Both the position numbers and the translations under genes were made by a program. Shown here one piece after another: positions 10,426-22,000 of a stretch of DNA of 64,000 nt (its first letter is position 1; every line of letters starts with the position of its first letter). Below the pieces are notes generated by a model, which saw only the letters and a program-made list of their open reading frames with translations, searched no databases and had not been told where the DNA came from. Source of the DNA: Rhizoctonia solani (lineage: Eukaryota; Basidiomycota; Agaricomycetes; Cantharellales; Ceratobasidiaceae); assembly GCF_016906535.1 (NCBI RefSeq), contig NC_057384.1:62001-126000 (forward strand). Reading direction: 5' to 3'.

Positions 10426-11052
10426 GTCCTGTTCTCAAGAAAACAATGGATTACACAAAAAATGCTGGATCTTGAACGCTGCAAAATTTGTGCACACTTG
10501 TCTGCATTCCATTCTAGCTTGATATACCAGTATACTATAAGCTAACTAAGCTCAGGCAACAGTGGAGGGGCCCTGATAGCATAGTAGCACGACTACTGAG
10601 CTCACCCAATTTAGCCATCCGCACCTCTCCGCACAATCCGCCATGGGTTCTGTAGCCCGGCAACTTCCATTCCATGGTATTATTTACAATTCAATGCAGT
10701 GCGTCAAAATTGCAAGTGTCAACTGATCTGCAAACAGCTGTAATATAACCAACAATCAAGTGGCTTATGTATATAATGAGTAACAAACAGAAGTAAGATA
10801 ACAATAACAAAGACAGTTAACTATTTGTTACACCAAGATGTTCAGTTGGGTGAGCGTTGCCAACTTGATTATGTAAGGGGTTCGCATATAATAGTGTTAA
10901 TATAAGAATATTGTACATTCCTTAAAGTTACAAAGCTATACATTGAGGCGGAAAGCGTAAAGAGACATTTTACGTGAACACAATCAAAGGGGGGTCAGCG
11001 CTTGTAATCATTTTACATACAGGTCACTCTATAGGTCATGGGTCCAGGGCTG
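10426..11052. other. Non-coding stretch, degraded host element
   Basis: AT-rich sequence with no convincing gene. It flanks the 5' LTR of D and probably belongs to the same old element as the palindromes and the BED fragment to its right. I see no motif beyond ordinary AT tracts. Confidence 0.4.
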
Positions 11053-11720
11053 GCGTACCCGGTACGCTGTCAAAGATAATTGCCAGTAAATTGCAACATA
11101 CTAAAGTAGGAATATGTTGATTTTGCCTGAAGTGAAAATGTTATATACAGACTCACATGCTTGGTTTTTATCCCTGCCTGTAGGTGGCGTACCTGGTATG
11201 CCAGTATATTCAAGAGCTCTGGCTGGTATTTTCTTGTTTTATTTATTACTCTGTCAGAACAGCTCCGTTTGATATACTTGAAAGTTCTATCATTATCTAC
11301 TCCTCTGCGGCTATCGACTGATACTAATTGTTGTGGGACGTTCAATATTTTAAGCATGAAATCTACAGCCACAATTATTGAGACATGTCAAAAGATGTAA
11401 ATCCGCACATGGATAAGTGGTATGAATGACAAGCACATAGAATACAAAATACGTAGAATAAGATCTAATGACATGTGAGCAGTGGTTGAAGGCAAAACGC
11501 ATACACATTACGTTGCGCTTCAGAGAGGAGACTGGTGTGACAAATGGCAAAGAGCTGTGTTGGCACGTAGCGTACCAGGTACGCTGCACAGGAGGGCAGA
11601 CCATCTGACAAAAATCAAAGGGCTGTGCCAGGGCATAGCATACTGAATATGCTGCTCCTCAAGCAAGATCATGTAGCAGCATGACAACACTGGTCTGGGG
11701 ACTGGCGTACCTGGTACGCC
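11053..11720. repeat. Dispersed palindromes with core GCGTACCNGGTACGC
   Basis: Five inverted repeats share one core: 11053-11067, 11186-11202, 11569-11585, 11637-11653 (diverged) and 11704-11720. Each is about 15-17 bp with a one-base centre, embedded in otherwise unrelated DNA. The same core recurs in the tandem array at 12.7-13.6 kb and, diverged, at 48.1-48.45 kb. A set of short repeats near the end of a DNA transposon is typical of subterminal transposase-binding sites in CACTA and hAT elements; that role here is inference. Confidence 0.7.
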
Positions 11721-11955
11721 ATGGAAACTTCTGCTCAAACACAAGTAGTTAAATTAACTTCCTAACCCAGTATATCCAACCATCTAAGTCAAGTCTCATG
11801 TAAGTTCAGTCACCTGTGTGATGAGGAAGGGGGAATCTCATGCACTTGGGGCTTATGTAGGTAACCTAGGATGTGTTAGGATGCATCCTAAGTCACCTTA
11901 AAACCTAAATGGCTGGTTCCCAGTCACAATCCATCTTGTTAGTCTTTGGTAAAAT

Positions 11956-12576
11956 TCATCCAAATGGAATGACTATAAGAGTATGATGGTTATTCCTACT
12001 GATATAAAAATATGTAAAACTCACTGAGGGGGATGTCATATTGTTAAATACTTCTAAATTTGACTCTGGGCATCCCTCAGCTCTCTTGGCGGCACTCCAA
12101 ATCTCTGCATGTTTATTCTCCATATGTTGATTCATATTAGTAGTAGAGTCACCATTAGCCTTTGACCATTTCCAAGTTCCTTTTCCACATATTCCACAAT
12201 GTAAAGTACATGAGACTAGTTTTCCAACACTGTCTTCCACAGCATGTGATATATCCAAAAAATGATACACCAATGCCTTGTTATGGAAGTAGCAAGTCTC
12301 TGCTGCATTTGCTATAGTAGCACAGCCCTCAAGAATGTATCTGTGGGCAAGTACAGGGTTGACGGAATTCATAGGCAGTGGGGAAGGTGGCGTTGTCAGA
12401 GTCAGTGGTTCAATTGTCAACCGCTCCAGGTCAGGGTCAGGTTGCTCAGTGTGACAACGCTTAGCAGGTGGATTCCCAGAGATAGAACTTTCATGGTGTA
12501 GATTAGCCATGAGACTAGCAGGAAGTATGGAATGATACAGGTTTACATGACTGTTGCTGCTATTATATGCGCACAT
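11956..12576 (-). pseudogene. BED-type zinc finger protein fragment, probably from a hAT-like transposase
   Basis: The open frame encodes about 206 residues. A Pro/Thr-rich start is followed by a BED-finger pattern: CGICGKGTWKW, then NMNQHMENKH about 20 residues later, giving C-x2-C and H-x4-H ligands. The frame then runs into what looks like a short intron (donor GTGAGT near 12028, acceptor about 25 bases on), after which only stops follow. BED fingers of this kind open fungal hAT transposases; no catalytic RNase H-fold domain is found downstream, so I call a fragment. A host zinc-finger gene is a less likely alternative. Confidence 0.55.
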
Positions 12577-12729
12577 ATAAGCTTACTAACACAACAACCA
12601 ACATGTGCTCAAATATTCTGGATAACCAAGATTCAAGCCAACAGATGATTACTCAGCGCAGTTTGGTTATCTGGATTTGCAATTCAACAATCTGAGACAC
12701 GGTTTTGGTTGGTAACCAATCCATGAAGA

Positions 12730-13620
12730 GCCCTACTTGGTATGCAACTCTGCATGAGTAGAGTGGTGAGTGGTCATGTGACTCACCCTAACACAATTGT
12801 GTGTGATATAGTTGCGTACTTGGTACACAACTCTGCATGAGTAGTGCGGTGGATGGTCACGTGATTCACCCTAACATAACTGTGGGTGGTATAGTTGCGT
12901 ACCAAGCACGCAACTCTGCACAAGTAGAGCAGTTGGTGGTCATGTGACTCACCCTAACACAGTTGTGTGTGATATAGTTGCATACTTGGTACGCAACTCT
13001 ACATGAGTAGAGTGGTGGATGGTAATGTGACTCACCCTAACACAGTTGTGTGTGGTATAGTTGCGTACCAAGTACGCAACTCTGCATGAGTAGTGCAGTG
13101 GAGGGTCACATGATTCACCCTAACATAACTGTGGGTGGTATAGTTGCGTACTTGGTACGCAACTCTGCACAAGTAGAGTGGTGGATGGTCATGTGACTCA
13201 CCCTAACATAACTGTGGGTGGTATAGTTGCATACCAAGTACACAACTCTGCATGAGTAGAGCAGTGGATGGTCATGTGACTCACCCTAACATAACTGTGT
13301 GCAATATAGTTGCGTACGCAACCCTGCATGAGTAGAGCAGTGGGTGGTCATGTGACTCACCCTAACACAATTGTGTGTGATATAGTTGCATACCAAGTAC
13401 ACAACTCTGCATGAGTAGAGTGATGGGTGGTCATGTGACTCACCCTAACATGATTGTGGGTCATATAGCTGCGTACTTGGTACACAACTGTGAGTACAAG
13501 GAGTAATCATTGATCATGTGACTCACCCTAACATTGACCATGGTGCTATACTTCTGCATGTTGTACACAATTCTGTGTGGGATGGGTGGTCAGTTGTCAC
13601 ATGACTCACCCTAACTTAGG
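12730..13620. repeat. Tandem array of about eleven units of about 85 bp
   Basis: The block TGACTCACCCTAAC (or TGATTCACCCTAAC) recurs about every 76-87 bp, near 12778, 12860, 12942, 13027, 13108, 13195, 13278, 13360, 13436, 13520 and 13600. Each unit also carries a CATGTGA or CACGTGA motif and most carry an inverted repeat of the form GTTGCGTAC..GGTACGCAAC, the same core as the palindromes at 11.0-11.7 kb. Units differ mainly by transitions. There are no regularly spaced unique spacers, so this is a satellite-like array. Confidence 0.85.
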
Positions 13621-13749
13621 GGATGGTGGTATTGCTGTGTGTAAAGTATGCAACTTTTTGTAGGAGGGCTGATGCTTTCCCTATAATCCACCCTAACACC
13701 ATATGTGGGTTGTGTCCACCTGGTTCCCACCCTGTGCCATCTCACAATT

Positions 13750-13815
13750 CACCCTGCAGTGTAGCTTGGGCCACCCTGCAGTGTAGCTTGGGCCACCCTG
13801 CAGTGTAGCTTGGTT
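13750..13815. repeat. 22-bp tandem repeat, three copies
   Basis: Three consecutive near-identical units of CACCCTGCAGTGTAGCTTGG plus linker follow the larger array. They contain a PstI-type CTGCAG palindrome. No coding role is apparent. Confidence 0.85.
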
Positions 13816-13857
13816 CAACCTACCACCAACCTACTACTTTGTAATAACCTAACCTAA

Positions 13858-14842
13858 CTATATGTACAAGTCCACAGTCCATAGCCAAACAGCTTGCAAA
13901 GCAAAGATTGGTGAAGCCTTGTACCATTGTACAAGTACAAAGGTGTTTGAAACACTAGAAGTTGAAGAAATAGCTTGCTTATGTTCCCAAATGTCAATAA
14001 TTTTGCCTACTCGCTCCGCAAGTTGACCATTTTCCATCACAACTGCCTTGATTATTGAGTTGCAAAAAGAGGACATACTGAAAATACAACCTCTGTGCTT
14101 CACCTCTTGAAGAGGATTTACCTCTAGTTCAAGAACAGGCGCGTTTCCATGCTTGTATGCTGCTTGTTGAATTGGGATATCAGGTTGAGCTTGCACAAAA
14201 GCACTGTAAAATGCGTCAATTTGTGCATATTTGAGCAAAACAGAGGTGCAGCAAGCAATGGAAGTTTTAATGTTGTCTACTAGAACATGTCAGCACTTGT
14301 TGATTAATATTTTGACAACATACCATGTGAGTCTAGCTCTTTGGTCTTGGCAGTTCCTTGAGCCTGTTTGTGGTCAAGGTAGAGCATATATGCAGCCCAA
14401 TCCGCTAATGAATCCTTGCTGTTGTTGGCAATATTTGATAGCTATCTCATCAAAGTAAATAGTAGGTCAAAATACTGGCAATGAGTAATGACTTGCCCAA
14501 GTAATGCAGCCACGGCGTCAATGGAAAACCGTGGCAAAGGTTATCTCACATTCACCACCACCGTGCCAATTGCTGCTTGTATTTTTGAGGTCATAGATGA
14601 GGCGCTCACCGGAGTATGTCCAAATTTGTGACATTGGGCTGTATCTTACAATCTGCTCAGGGAGATGAGAGCTGCCATGATGGTTTGGGTGCATTTGCTC
14701 AGCACCACGCAGCTATTAAAATATTGCTGTAAGCATATCAACAAATAGAGTAGAAGATATTTTTGCCCTACCTTGGCTGTTTGTGCTAAGTACTTAATCA
14801 ACCTCTCTTTGCCAATCTTGATTGACTCACGCCTGACTGTGC
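13858..14842 (-). pseudogene. Tnp2-type (CACTA-like) transposase I, 3' part
   Basis: This is the continuation of the gene at 28268-31240, separated from it by element C. Across the TSD the reading frame joins cleanly and continues into KIGKERLIKYLAQTAKV, followed by an intron of about 45 bp. Then come segments typical of the C-terminal part of fungal Tnp2 proteins: LRGAEQMHPNHHG, QIVRYSPMSQIWTYSGERL and WHGGGECEITF. The frame then meets a TGA (14518-14520), possibly a decayed Arg codon. The last open stretch (13858-14238) holds a stretch like TFVLVQWYKASP that also suits the family. The gene is dead in this arrangement. Confidence 0.72.
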
Positions 14843-14847
14843 AAGAG

Positions 14848-15429
14848 TGTCCTAGACATCTGTAAGGACGTTGAGGAGGAGGGCGCTTGTGGCCGGGTGT
14901 GACTAAGTAAGAACCACGTAAGGCGGTGGCAAGCTGTCCTACAACAACAACCAGCTGTACTACAACAACCAGGGCCGTAAGGGCAATGGCAAGCTATGAA
15001 GGTACAGTGGAGAAGCCGCTTAAGGCAGCGTAGGCTAAGTAACTAAGTAGTGTTTTCTGGGCTGTAAGGCCCTTGTACAATGTGGGATGCAACAAGAGGT
15101 AATCAACCTGGGTGTTACCATGGTTGGTTGGCCTCCTTATATATTACAGAGGTGGACTAATTACAAATGTATAATATGCAAAACCTTATCAAATAAGAAC
15201 CCCACTCCACAGTTGGTCTTACTCATGCATACGTGTCACTGACGTGTCATGGTGATGTCATAGGTGGAGGTGGCTACATATGCTGATTAAGCGCGGGTGG
15301 GGACGTGGCTTGGCGCTTAGTGTATGATATAAGCGCCGAAGTCACGTGATTGAAAATATTGTCTGTTAGCCTTTGTTTAAATCCGAGAAAATGGGAATAA
15401 ATTCCCTGGTATTGATTGTGTCTACAACA
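14848..15429 (-). repeat. 3' LTR of element C
   Basis: On the minus strand it starts TGTTGTAGACAC right after the purine tract (poly-G, 15430-15442) and ends TGTCTAGGACA-like. It carries the GGCGCTTA / TAAGCGCC inverted pair and a CACGTGA motif near 15340. It is the same family as the LTRs of B and E. Confidence 0.93.
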
Positions 15430-16558
15430 CTGCCCCCCCCTTAAGGGCCTTGGCAGCGCCAAGGACCTTCTTCTTCATATCTTCCTTGTACTTCCTCAAG
15501 ATTTTTTCTGTGTTTTTTAAGTTTTCTTGAGGTTCCCACGTGTTTTCTTCCAAACCGTATCCTTTCCATTTGACCCTAAAGAACCATTTCCCGTTCCGTT
15601 TTTCTGCATCTGTTATGCCTTCTACCTCATATTCCTCTTCCCCATCCACTGTCACTGGTGGTGGCCGACTTTCAAAGGCGCGCTTTTTATCCCTTTTGAC
15701 TTTAGACAGCAGTCCTACGTAGAATACGTTATGGATGCGCATGGTTGGGGGTAGCTTGAGTCAATAGGCCTGGTCAGAGATCTTCTCAATGAATTTGAAT
15801 GGCCCTAGACATTGTTCCGTTAACTTGGGACTAAGGGTTTTGAGGTTAACGTTCTTGGCGTCCAGCCAGACTTCTTCCCCTAATTCAAAAGTTACCGGGC
15901 TTCCTTCTTCTCCAGCAGTCATCCTTGACTTAGATTGCTGGAGGGCGGATTCAACTTCCTTCCACTGATTCTTCATTGTTTGGGCTAAGTCGTTGGCTTC
16001 TGGTACATCTGTGGGTACGTTGGATGGTGTCAGGGTAGGTTCCCATCCGTACAAGGCTTTAAACGGTGTTTTCCCTGTGCTACTATGGACTGCGTTGTTG
16101 TATGCAAATTTGGCCATTGGTAGCCATTTGGTCCAGTCCCGTTGATTTACCCCTGAGTAAGCCCTAAGGAAGTGTTCAATGGAGGGGTTCACTTGTTCCG
16201 TCTGTCCATTGCTTTGGGGATGGTATGCCAAGGAGAAGTGTGGGTCAATGCCTAGCTGTTTGTATAGTGCCTGCAGGAATTTATTGTTGAAGACCCTGCC
16301 TTGGTCCAATATTGTTTTTTCCGGCATTCCATGGCGTTTCCATATGTGTTCCAGGAATAACTCCGCTAGCTTGGGTGCCTTGAGCTTTTTGGAGCATTTG
16401 ACAAAGATCCCGTACTTTGTGAAACTATCCACTATGACTAGGATGGAGTCATTTTTTCCATCCTCTGGTAGATCTACAATCATGTCATAGGATACATGTT
16501 GCCATGGTCTGGTCGGGAGTTTGAGCGGCTGTGGGGGAACGGATGCGTACTTGGGTTT
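15422..16558 (-). pseudogene. pol: Pol of element C, integrase to chromodomain part
   Basis: The frame runs from the B insertion site (KPKYASVPPQPLKLP) through the integrase core (YDMIVDLPEDG, LDQGRVFNN, YHPQSNGQTEQV) and the GPF motif to a TGA at 15761-15763. Past that stop it continues as MRIHNVFYVGLLSKVKRDKK and a chromodomain (YEVEGITDAEKRNGKWFF to WEPQENL). Element B has CGA (Arg) at the position of the stop, so a C-to-T change at a CpG explains it. The second catalytic region reads LDQGR where B has SDRGR; the aspartate is kept. The missing part lies at 22998-24739. Confidence 0.9.
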
Positions 16559-17141
16559 TGTCGTAGACACAATCGATACCAGGGATTTTATTCCCATTTT
16601 CTCGAATTTAAACGAAGGCAAACGGAGAACATTTTCGATCACGTGACTTCGGCGCTTATATCATACGCTAAGCGCCGAGCCACGTCCCCATCCGCGCTTA
16701 ATCAGCATACGTAGCCACCTCCACCTATGACGTCATCATGACACGTCAATGACATGTATGCATGAGTAAGGCCAACTACAGAGCGGGGTTCTTATTGGTT
16801 ATGGTATTTGATATAATGTAATTGTGAATAGTACTCCTGTAGAATATATAAGGAGGCCAACCGACCATGGAAACACCCAGGTCGATTACCTCTTGTCGCA
16901 TCCCACAACTGTACGAGGGCCTTACAGCCCAGCAAGTTCCACTTAGTTACTTAGTCTACTCCGCCTTAAGCGACCTCTGCATTGTACTTACATAGTCCGC
17001 CATCGCCCATACGGCCTAGGTCATTGTAGTATAGCTGGTTGTTGTCGTAGGATAGCTTGCCACCGCCTTAAGCGGTTCTTACTTAGATACACTCGGCCGC
17101 AAGCGCCTTCCTCCTCGACGTCCTTACAGACGTCTAGGACA
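16559..17141 (+). repeat. 5' LTR of element B
   Basis: TGTCGTAGACAC at the start, GTCTAGGACA at the end. CACGTG lies at 16640-16645, followed by GGCGCTTATA and, after a short loop, TAAGCGCC. A TATATAAGG TATA box lies at about 16844-16853. Just downstream, CTAGGTAATTGACC follows the LTR as in the related elements; I could not assign a tRNA primer. Confidence 0.95.
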
Positions 17142-17639
17142 CTAGGTAATTGACCTTACGTTGGTTGCAAACCGTATTGTACCCACCACTAAGAATCAAC
17201 AAACGAGAAGGGTACCTGTACTAGCACAAGCAAAATCACGTGATTGGGGCCACCTTGCGGGACAGAATAATCAAAAGTCCCCCACCCCCACGTAGTAGCG
17301 AATTGCTATAAGGCAGACTACCACTATCGTCCGCATACCCACGGTCGCCGCACCTTCTACCAGCGACCTCAGACAGCAGATACACCCGCTTGCAGAGACT
17401 AGACCCTACATTACGCCCGCCCATGGCTGTAATTAGCGGCACTTACTGTCCAACGCTAGGTTGTTTGACGCAGAGGTTTAGCGTTCAAGTAGTCAAGCGC
17501 TCATAAGTCCTGATATAGGCACCCCGGCTACACAGCCCTCACTCCCCCTCACTTGCCCACCATTACCTCGCGCACTCCCACTCGCTCCTCCTCCCAGGCT
17601 TCTTCTCACGCTGGCCGCTCCTATCCGCCAACACATCCC

Positions 17640-18992
17640 ATGGCAACCCGCTCCTGGCCGCCCTCTCAAACCCGCTCCCCTATTGATCAAGGGGACCTGG
17701 GACCCTTCCTTCCGTCAGCCGCCCCTGTTGAGCTTGGGGAAGTATCCCTCAAGCGCGTCACACGCCTCCTCCTTGGCCTCCTTGGCCAAGTCAAACGCCT
17801 CGAACGGGAAGTTGGGGAAATCAAAGAAGCAGGGATTGAAACCCGCACCAACGTCGAAAATATATCCCAAGCCGTCAATGTTGTCAAGGATGGGCTTAGA
17901 AGCCTCCAGCTCCATGGGCCCCGGACCCCAGAGGACACCAAACCCCCGGTTGTGGAAGCAACGCCACGCCCCCTATCAAAAGTTGACCCTATTGGATCGA
18001 CTAGTCGGGTCTCATTCTGGCCTGAATCATCCAAGGGGCTCCCCACCTTTGCCCAGCCCACTCCGGTACAAGCAGTGCCCCCGCGAGTCTCATCTCCCCC
18101 TCCATCTCCGCGTCTCCAATCCCCCATCGGAGCACCTGCCCCTCCACCTCCGGCTCCAGTCACCGCCTATCCCACTTTGGTCAAGGTTGACCACCCCAAC
18201 GCCTACACAGGCAAAATAGGGAGCGAAGCAAAGCAGTGGCTGACCCGGATGTTAGCCTGGACCCGCCTCAATTCCCGCATGTTCCCCACAGACCAAGAGG
18301 TCTTATCATTCCTTCTCATGAACATGAAGGATTCCGCGGGAGCATGGGCCCATCCACACCTCAACCAGCTTGGGTCACACCAAGCCATCATCCAAACGGT
18401 CAAAGGGTTCAAACTGGAGTTCCTGGCAGCATTTGGCGACCCTGATGCCACAAGGGCCACCGAGCGGAAGATAACCTCCCTTACCCAATCCGGCACATGC
18501 GCGGATTATATTACAAAGTTCAGAACCCTAGCCATGGAACTGGACTGGAACAACGCGGCCCTTAGAGGCCAGTTTGCCCGTGGCCTCCACTGGGAGGTCA
18601 GCCGCCAGATTGCAACCCGCAAACACCGGCCCCGTACACTTCTCGAGCTGCAGAACGCAGCACTCGTCATCAACAACGCTCTCCGCGAAGAGCGTGCTAG
18701 CCATCCACCAAGGGATAATAAGCCTAGCAGACCATCCAACCCTGCAAGGGGGACAAGTACCGGCCAAGTCACAACCGGTTCAAAGAAACTCTCCAACGAT
18801 CCCAACTTTGTGTTGGAAGAGGAACGAAACCGCCGCCGCGCCGCAGGCGCCTGCATCAAGTGCGGCAAGATGGGCCACAAGTTTGCGGAATGCCGCACGG
18901 GCTGGAAAGCCATCCCTATTGAGGACAAGGGGAAGGCTAAGGAAGCCGCCAAGATTGGCAAAGACTCCGAGTACCAATCGGGAAAAGAGTAA
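17640..18992 (+). CDS. gag: Gag polyprotein of element B
   Basis: I chose the ATG at 17640 (MATRSWPPSQTRS) because the same start is conserved in C and E; the frame is open further upstream without an ATG. An N-terminal coiled-coil-like segment (LLLGLLGQVKRLEREVGEIK) is followed by a Pro-rich linker, a capsid-like domain (about residues 185-340, KQWLTRMLAWTRLN, FKLEFLAAFGDPD, YITKFRTLAMELDW) and a zinc knuckle CIKCGKMGHKFAEC (CX2CX4HX4C). It ends three codons after the start of the GGGAAAA heptamer. No breaks. Confidence 0.92.
   Translation: MATRSWPPSQTRSPIDQGDLGPFLPSAAPVELGEVSLKRVTRLLLGLLGQVKRLEREVGEIKEAGIETRTNVENISQAVNVVKDGLRSLQLHGPRTPEDTKPPVVEATPRPLSKVDPIGSTSRVSFWPESSKGLPTFAQPTPVQAVPPRVSSPPPSPRLQSPIGAPAPPPPAPVTAYPTLVKVDHPNAYTGKIGSEAKQWLTRMLAWTRLNSRMFPTDQEVLSFLLMNMKDSAGAWAHPHLNQLGSHQAIIQTVKGFKLEFLAAFGDPDATRATERKITSLTQSGTCADYITKFRTLAMELDWNNAALRGQFARGLHWEVSRQIATRKHRPRTLLELQNAALVINNALREERASHPPRDNKPSRPSNPARGTSTGQVTTGSKKLSNDPNFVLEEERNRRRAAGACIKCGKMGHKFAECRTGWKAIPIEDKGKAKEAAKIGKDSEYQSGKE
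18980..18986 (+). promoter_or_regulatory. Putative -1 frameshift heptamer of element B
   Basis: GGGAAAA, in gag frame G GGA AAA GAG TAA. A -1 slip gives AGA GTA AGG GTC and stays open through to the ATG of pol at 19022 and beyond. Independent initiation at that ATG, 29 bases after the gag stop, is the alternative. Confidence 0.65.
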
Positions 18993-19021
18993 GGGTCTCT
19001 GCTGCCGCGCGCAAGAACCCT

Positions 19022-22000
19022 ATGGACACTAGTAACAGTTGTATAGAAATTTGTCATGTATCTACAGTATCAAAATTAGCACCCCTCTTCACAATCCCTA
19101 TACAACCAAAGCAAGCGGAATCTATAGAAGTCCTGATTGACTCAGGCGCAACCTCCTCATTCATGCACCCCCAAACTGCAGAATCACTCTGCTTACCACT
19201 CATTGACCTCCCCTCTCCTCGCACCGTAACTATGCTTGATGGGTCAAGCCCCCAGGCTGGAAAAATCTGGAAGAAGACCTCCCTAACCTTCTCCCTTGAT
19301 GGTAAACAAATGACCAAGACCTTCCTAATCTGTAACACAGGGTCTCACGCCGCCATCTTGGGATTGAAATGGCTGGACGCGCATAACCCAGAGATTGATT
19401 GGAATACGCAAACCCTCACCTTCCCTCACGCCGTACCAGAACACGTGGCCATTGCCAAGGAGGAAGAAGCAGACAAGAACCCGCTTGAAGGAGTACCCTC
19501 CGAATACCATAGATATGCCAAGGTATTTGGAGAGGAGGAATTCAACAAGCTTCCCCCTCATAGGCACTACGATATTGGGATTGAGCTCACAGAAGAGGGT
19601 CCCCTGAACTCTCCCCTGTACAGCATGACGGACGCCAAATCCGCCACTCTCAAGGATTGGCTCAGGGACGAGTTGAAAGCAGGAAAGATCCGTCCTAGCA
19701 AATCCCCAATTAGCTCCCCCGTTATGTTTGTTCCAAAAAAGGATGGCTCCCGCCAATTGGTTGTTGACTACCGCCGCCTCAATAACCGGACAAAGAAGAA
19801 CGTCTATCCGTTGCCTCGCCCAGATGATCTCATGGCCCAGCTCCGCGGCGCCAAGATCTTTACTAAGCTAGATCTAAGGTGGGGGTACAACAATGTCCGG
19901 GTAAAAGAAGGAGACGAATGGAAAACTGCCTTCCGCACCAAATATGGCTTATACGAGTCCCTGGTCATGACTTTTGGCCTGACAAACGCACCCGCGGCTT
20001 TTCAACACTTTATGAACGAGTTATTCAAAGACTTGCTCGATGTATGCGTCATCATTTACCTTGATGATATCCTTATTTACTCCAAGGATGACGCATCACA
20101 CACGCAACATGTTCATGAGGTCCTGAAGCGGTTAATGGAGAACCAGCTATTCTGCAAGGCATCCAAATGCACCTTTCACGTCACCTCTGTGGAATACCTT
20201 GGGATCATTGTCTCTGATAAGGGCTTTAGTCTGGATAAGCTCAAGATCCAAGCGGTTCAAGAATGGCCGGTACCTACTAAGGTTAAGGAAGTTCAATCGT
20301 TCCTAGGCTTTGCCAACTTTCTTTGTTGCTTTGTCGCCAACTTTAGCCACATAGCCAGGCCGTTGCACAACCTTGTCAAGAAGGACATACCCTGGAAATG
20401 GGAAGTAAAGGAGCAGGAAGCATTCCAAAATCTAAAGGATGCTATTACCAACGCACCGGTATTGTGCCACGCCGACCCTACTAAGCCGTACTTCCTTGAG
20501 ACCAATGCCTCAGGCGCAGCACTGGGTTCCATTCTAAGCCAAAGACAGGAAGATGGGCGTCTCCACCCACTAGGGTTCCTGTCAGAATCCTTCAAAGGGG
20601 CCAAACAGAATTACAATACCCACGACAAGGAACTCCTGGCCATCATTTGGTCATTTGAATACTGGCGCATCTTTCTAGAAGGGACCCTGCATCCAATCAC
20701 CGTCTTCACGGATCACCGGAACTTGGAATACTGGAAGGAATCTTGCACTTTCAATCAACGCCATGCCCGATGGCACCTACTACTGGCTGGCTATAACTTC
20801 CAGATTGTATACAGACCCGGTAAACAGTCAGGGAAGCCAGATGCACTGTCACGCCAAGCAGACCATGCCAATATTCCCCCCGCGGATCAAACCATGCTCC
20901 CAGACCCTGTCTTTGCCAACGTTGCGCTAGTCTTGCCAGAAAAGGAACTACAACGCCAGATCAAGCAATCCCTAGATCAAGACGAGTCTTTGGAGGAAAT
21001 CCTCCAATTCCTCCAAAACAAATCAAAGGCACCACCTTCCATCAAACGAGCATTCAAGGATTACAAAATGGAAGCCGGGTTGCTATTCTACCAAGGACAA
21101 ATTGTAGTACCAGATGTAGGTACCCTAAGGACGGACTTGCTACGGATATTCCACGATAGCCCCTTAGCTGGTCATCCTGGTAGACAACGAACCCTAGAAT
21201 TGGTCTTGCGCAACTACTACTGGCCAGGCATCCGTGCGGACACCTATTGGCACGTGGACTCCTGTGAAACATGTCAACGAATCAGGAAGCCCAAGTATGC
21301 GTCTATCCCACCTCAGCCCCTAGAACTTCCAACTAGACCCTGGCAACACGTTTCTTACGACATGATCGTGGACTTACCTAAGGACGGAAACCACAACTCA
21401 ATCCTGGTCATCATTGATAGCTTCACCAAGTACGGGATATTTGTCAAATGCTCCAAGAAGCTGAAAGCCCCGGAACTAGCAGAATTATTCCTGGAACACG
21501 TATGGAAACGGCACGGCATGCCCAAGAAAACAATTTCAGATAGAGGGAGAGTGTTCAACAACAAGTTCCTGAAGGCGCTGTACAAACGTCTGGGAATAGA
21601 CCCCCACTTCTCCTCGGCGTATCATCCCCAGAGCAACGGACAGACAGAACAAGTCAACCCATCCATCGAACATTTCCTCAGGGCATACTCAGGGGTCAAC
21701 CAACAAGACTGGACCAAATGGCTGCCAATGGCTGAATTTGCCTACAACAACGCGGTACACAGTAGCACCGGAAAAACTCCCTTCAAAGCCCTGTATGGAT
21801 GGGAGCCCACCTTGACCCCGTCCAACGTACCAACAGATGTTCCGGAAGCAGATGACCTTGCCCAGACAATGGAGGCACAATGGAAGGAAGTAGAATCCGC
21901 CTTACGGCAATCCAAGCAACGAATGATAGCCGGAGAAGACAGGAACCCAGTGGAATTTGAGGTCGGAGAAGAAGCGTGGCTGGATTCCAAGAACGTAAAT

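Noticed and set aside
11956..12576. Host zinc-finger transcription factor
   Set aside because: The BED-finger pattern, missing downstream exons and surrounding transposon DNA make a transposase relic more likely.
12730..13620. CRISPR-like array
   Set aside because: The repeats are about 85 bp, contiguous and without unique spacers, in a eukaryotic context.
16559..16642. Alternative N terminus of the C integrase fragment (MIENVLRLPSF)
   Set aside because: Those codons belong to the reversed LTR of element B.
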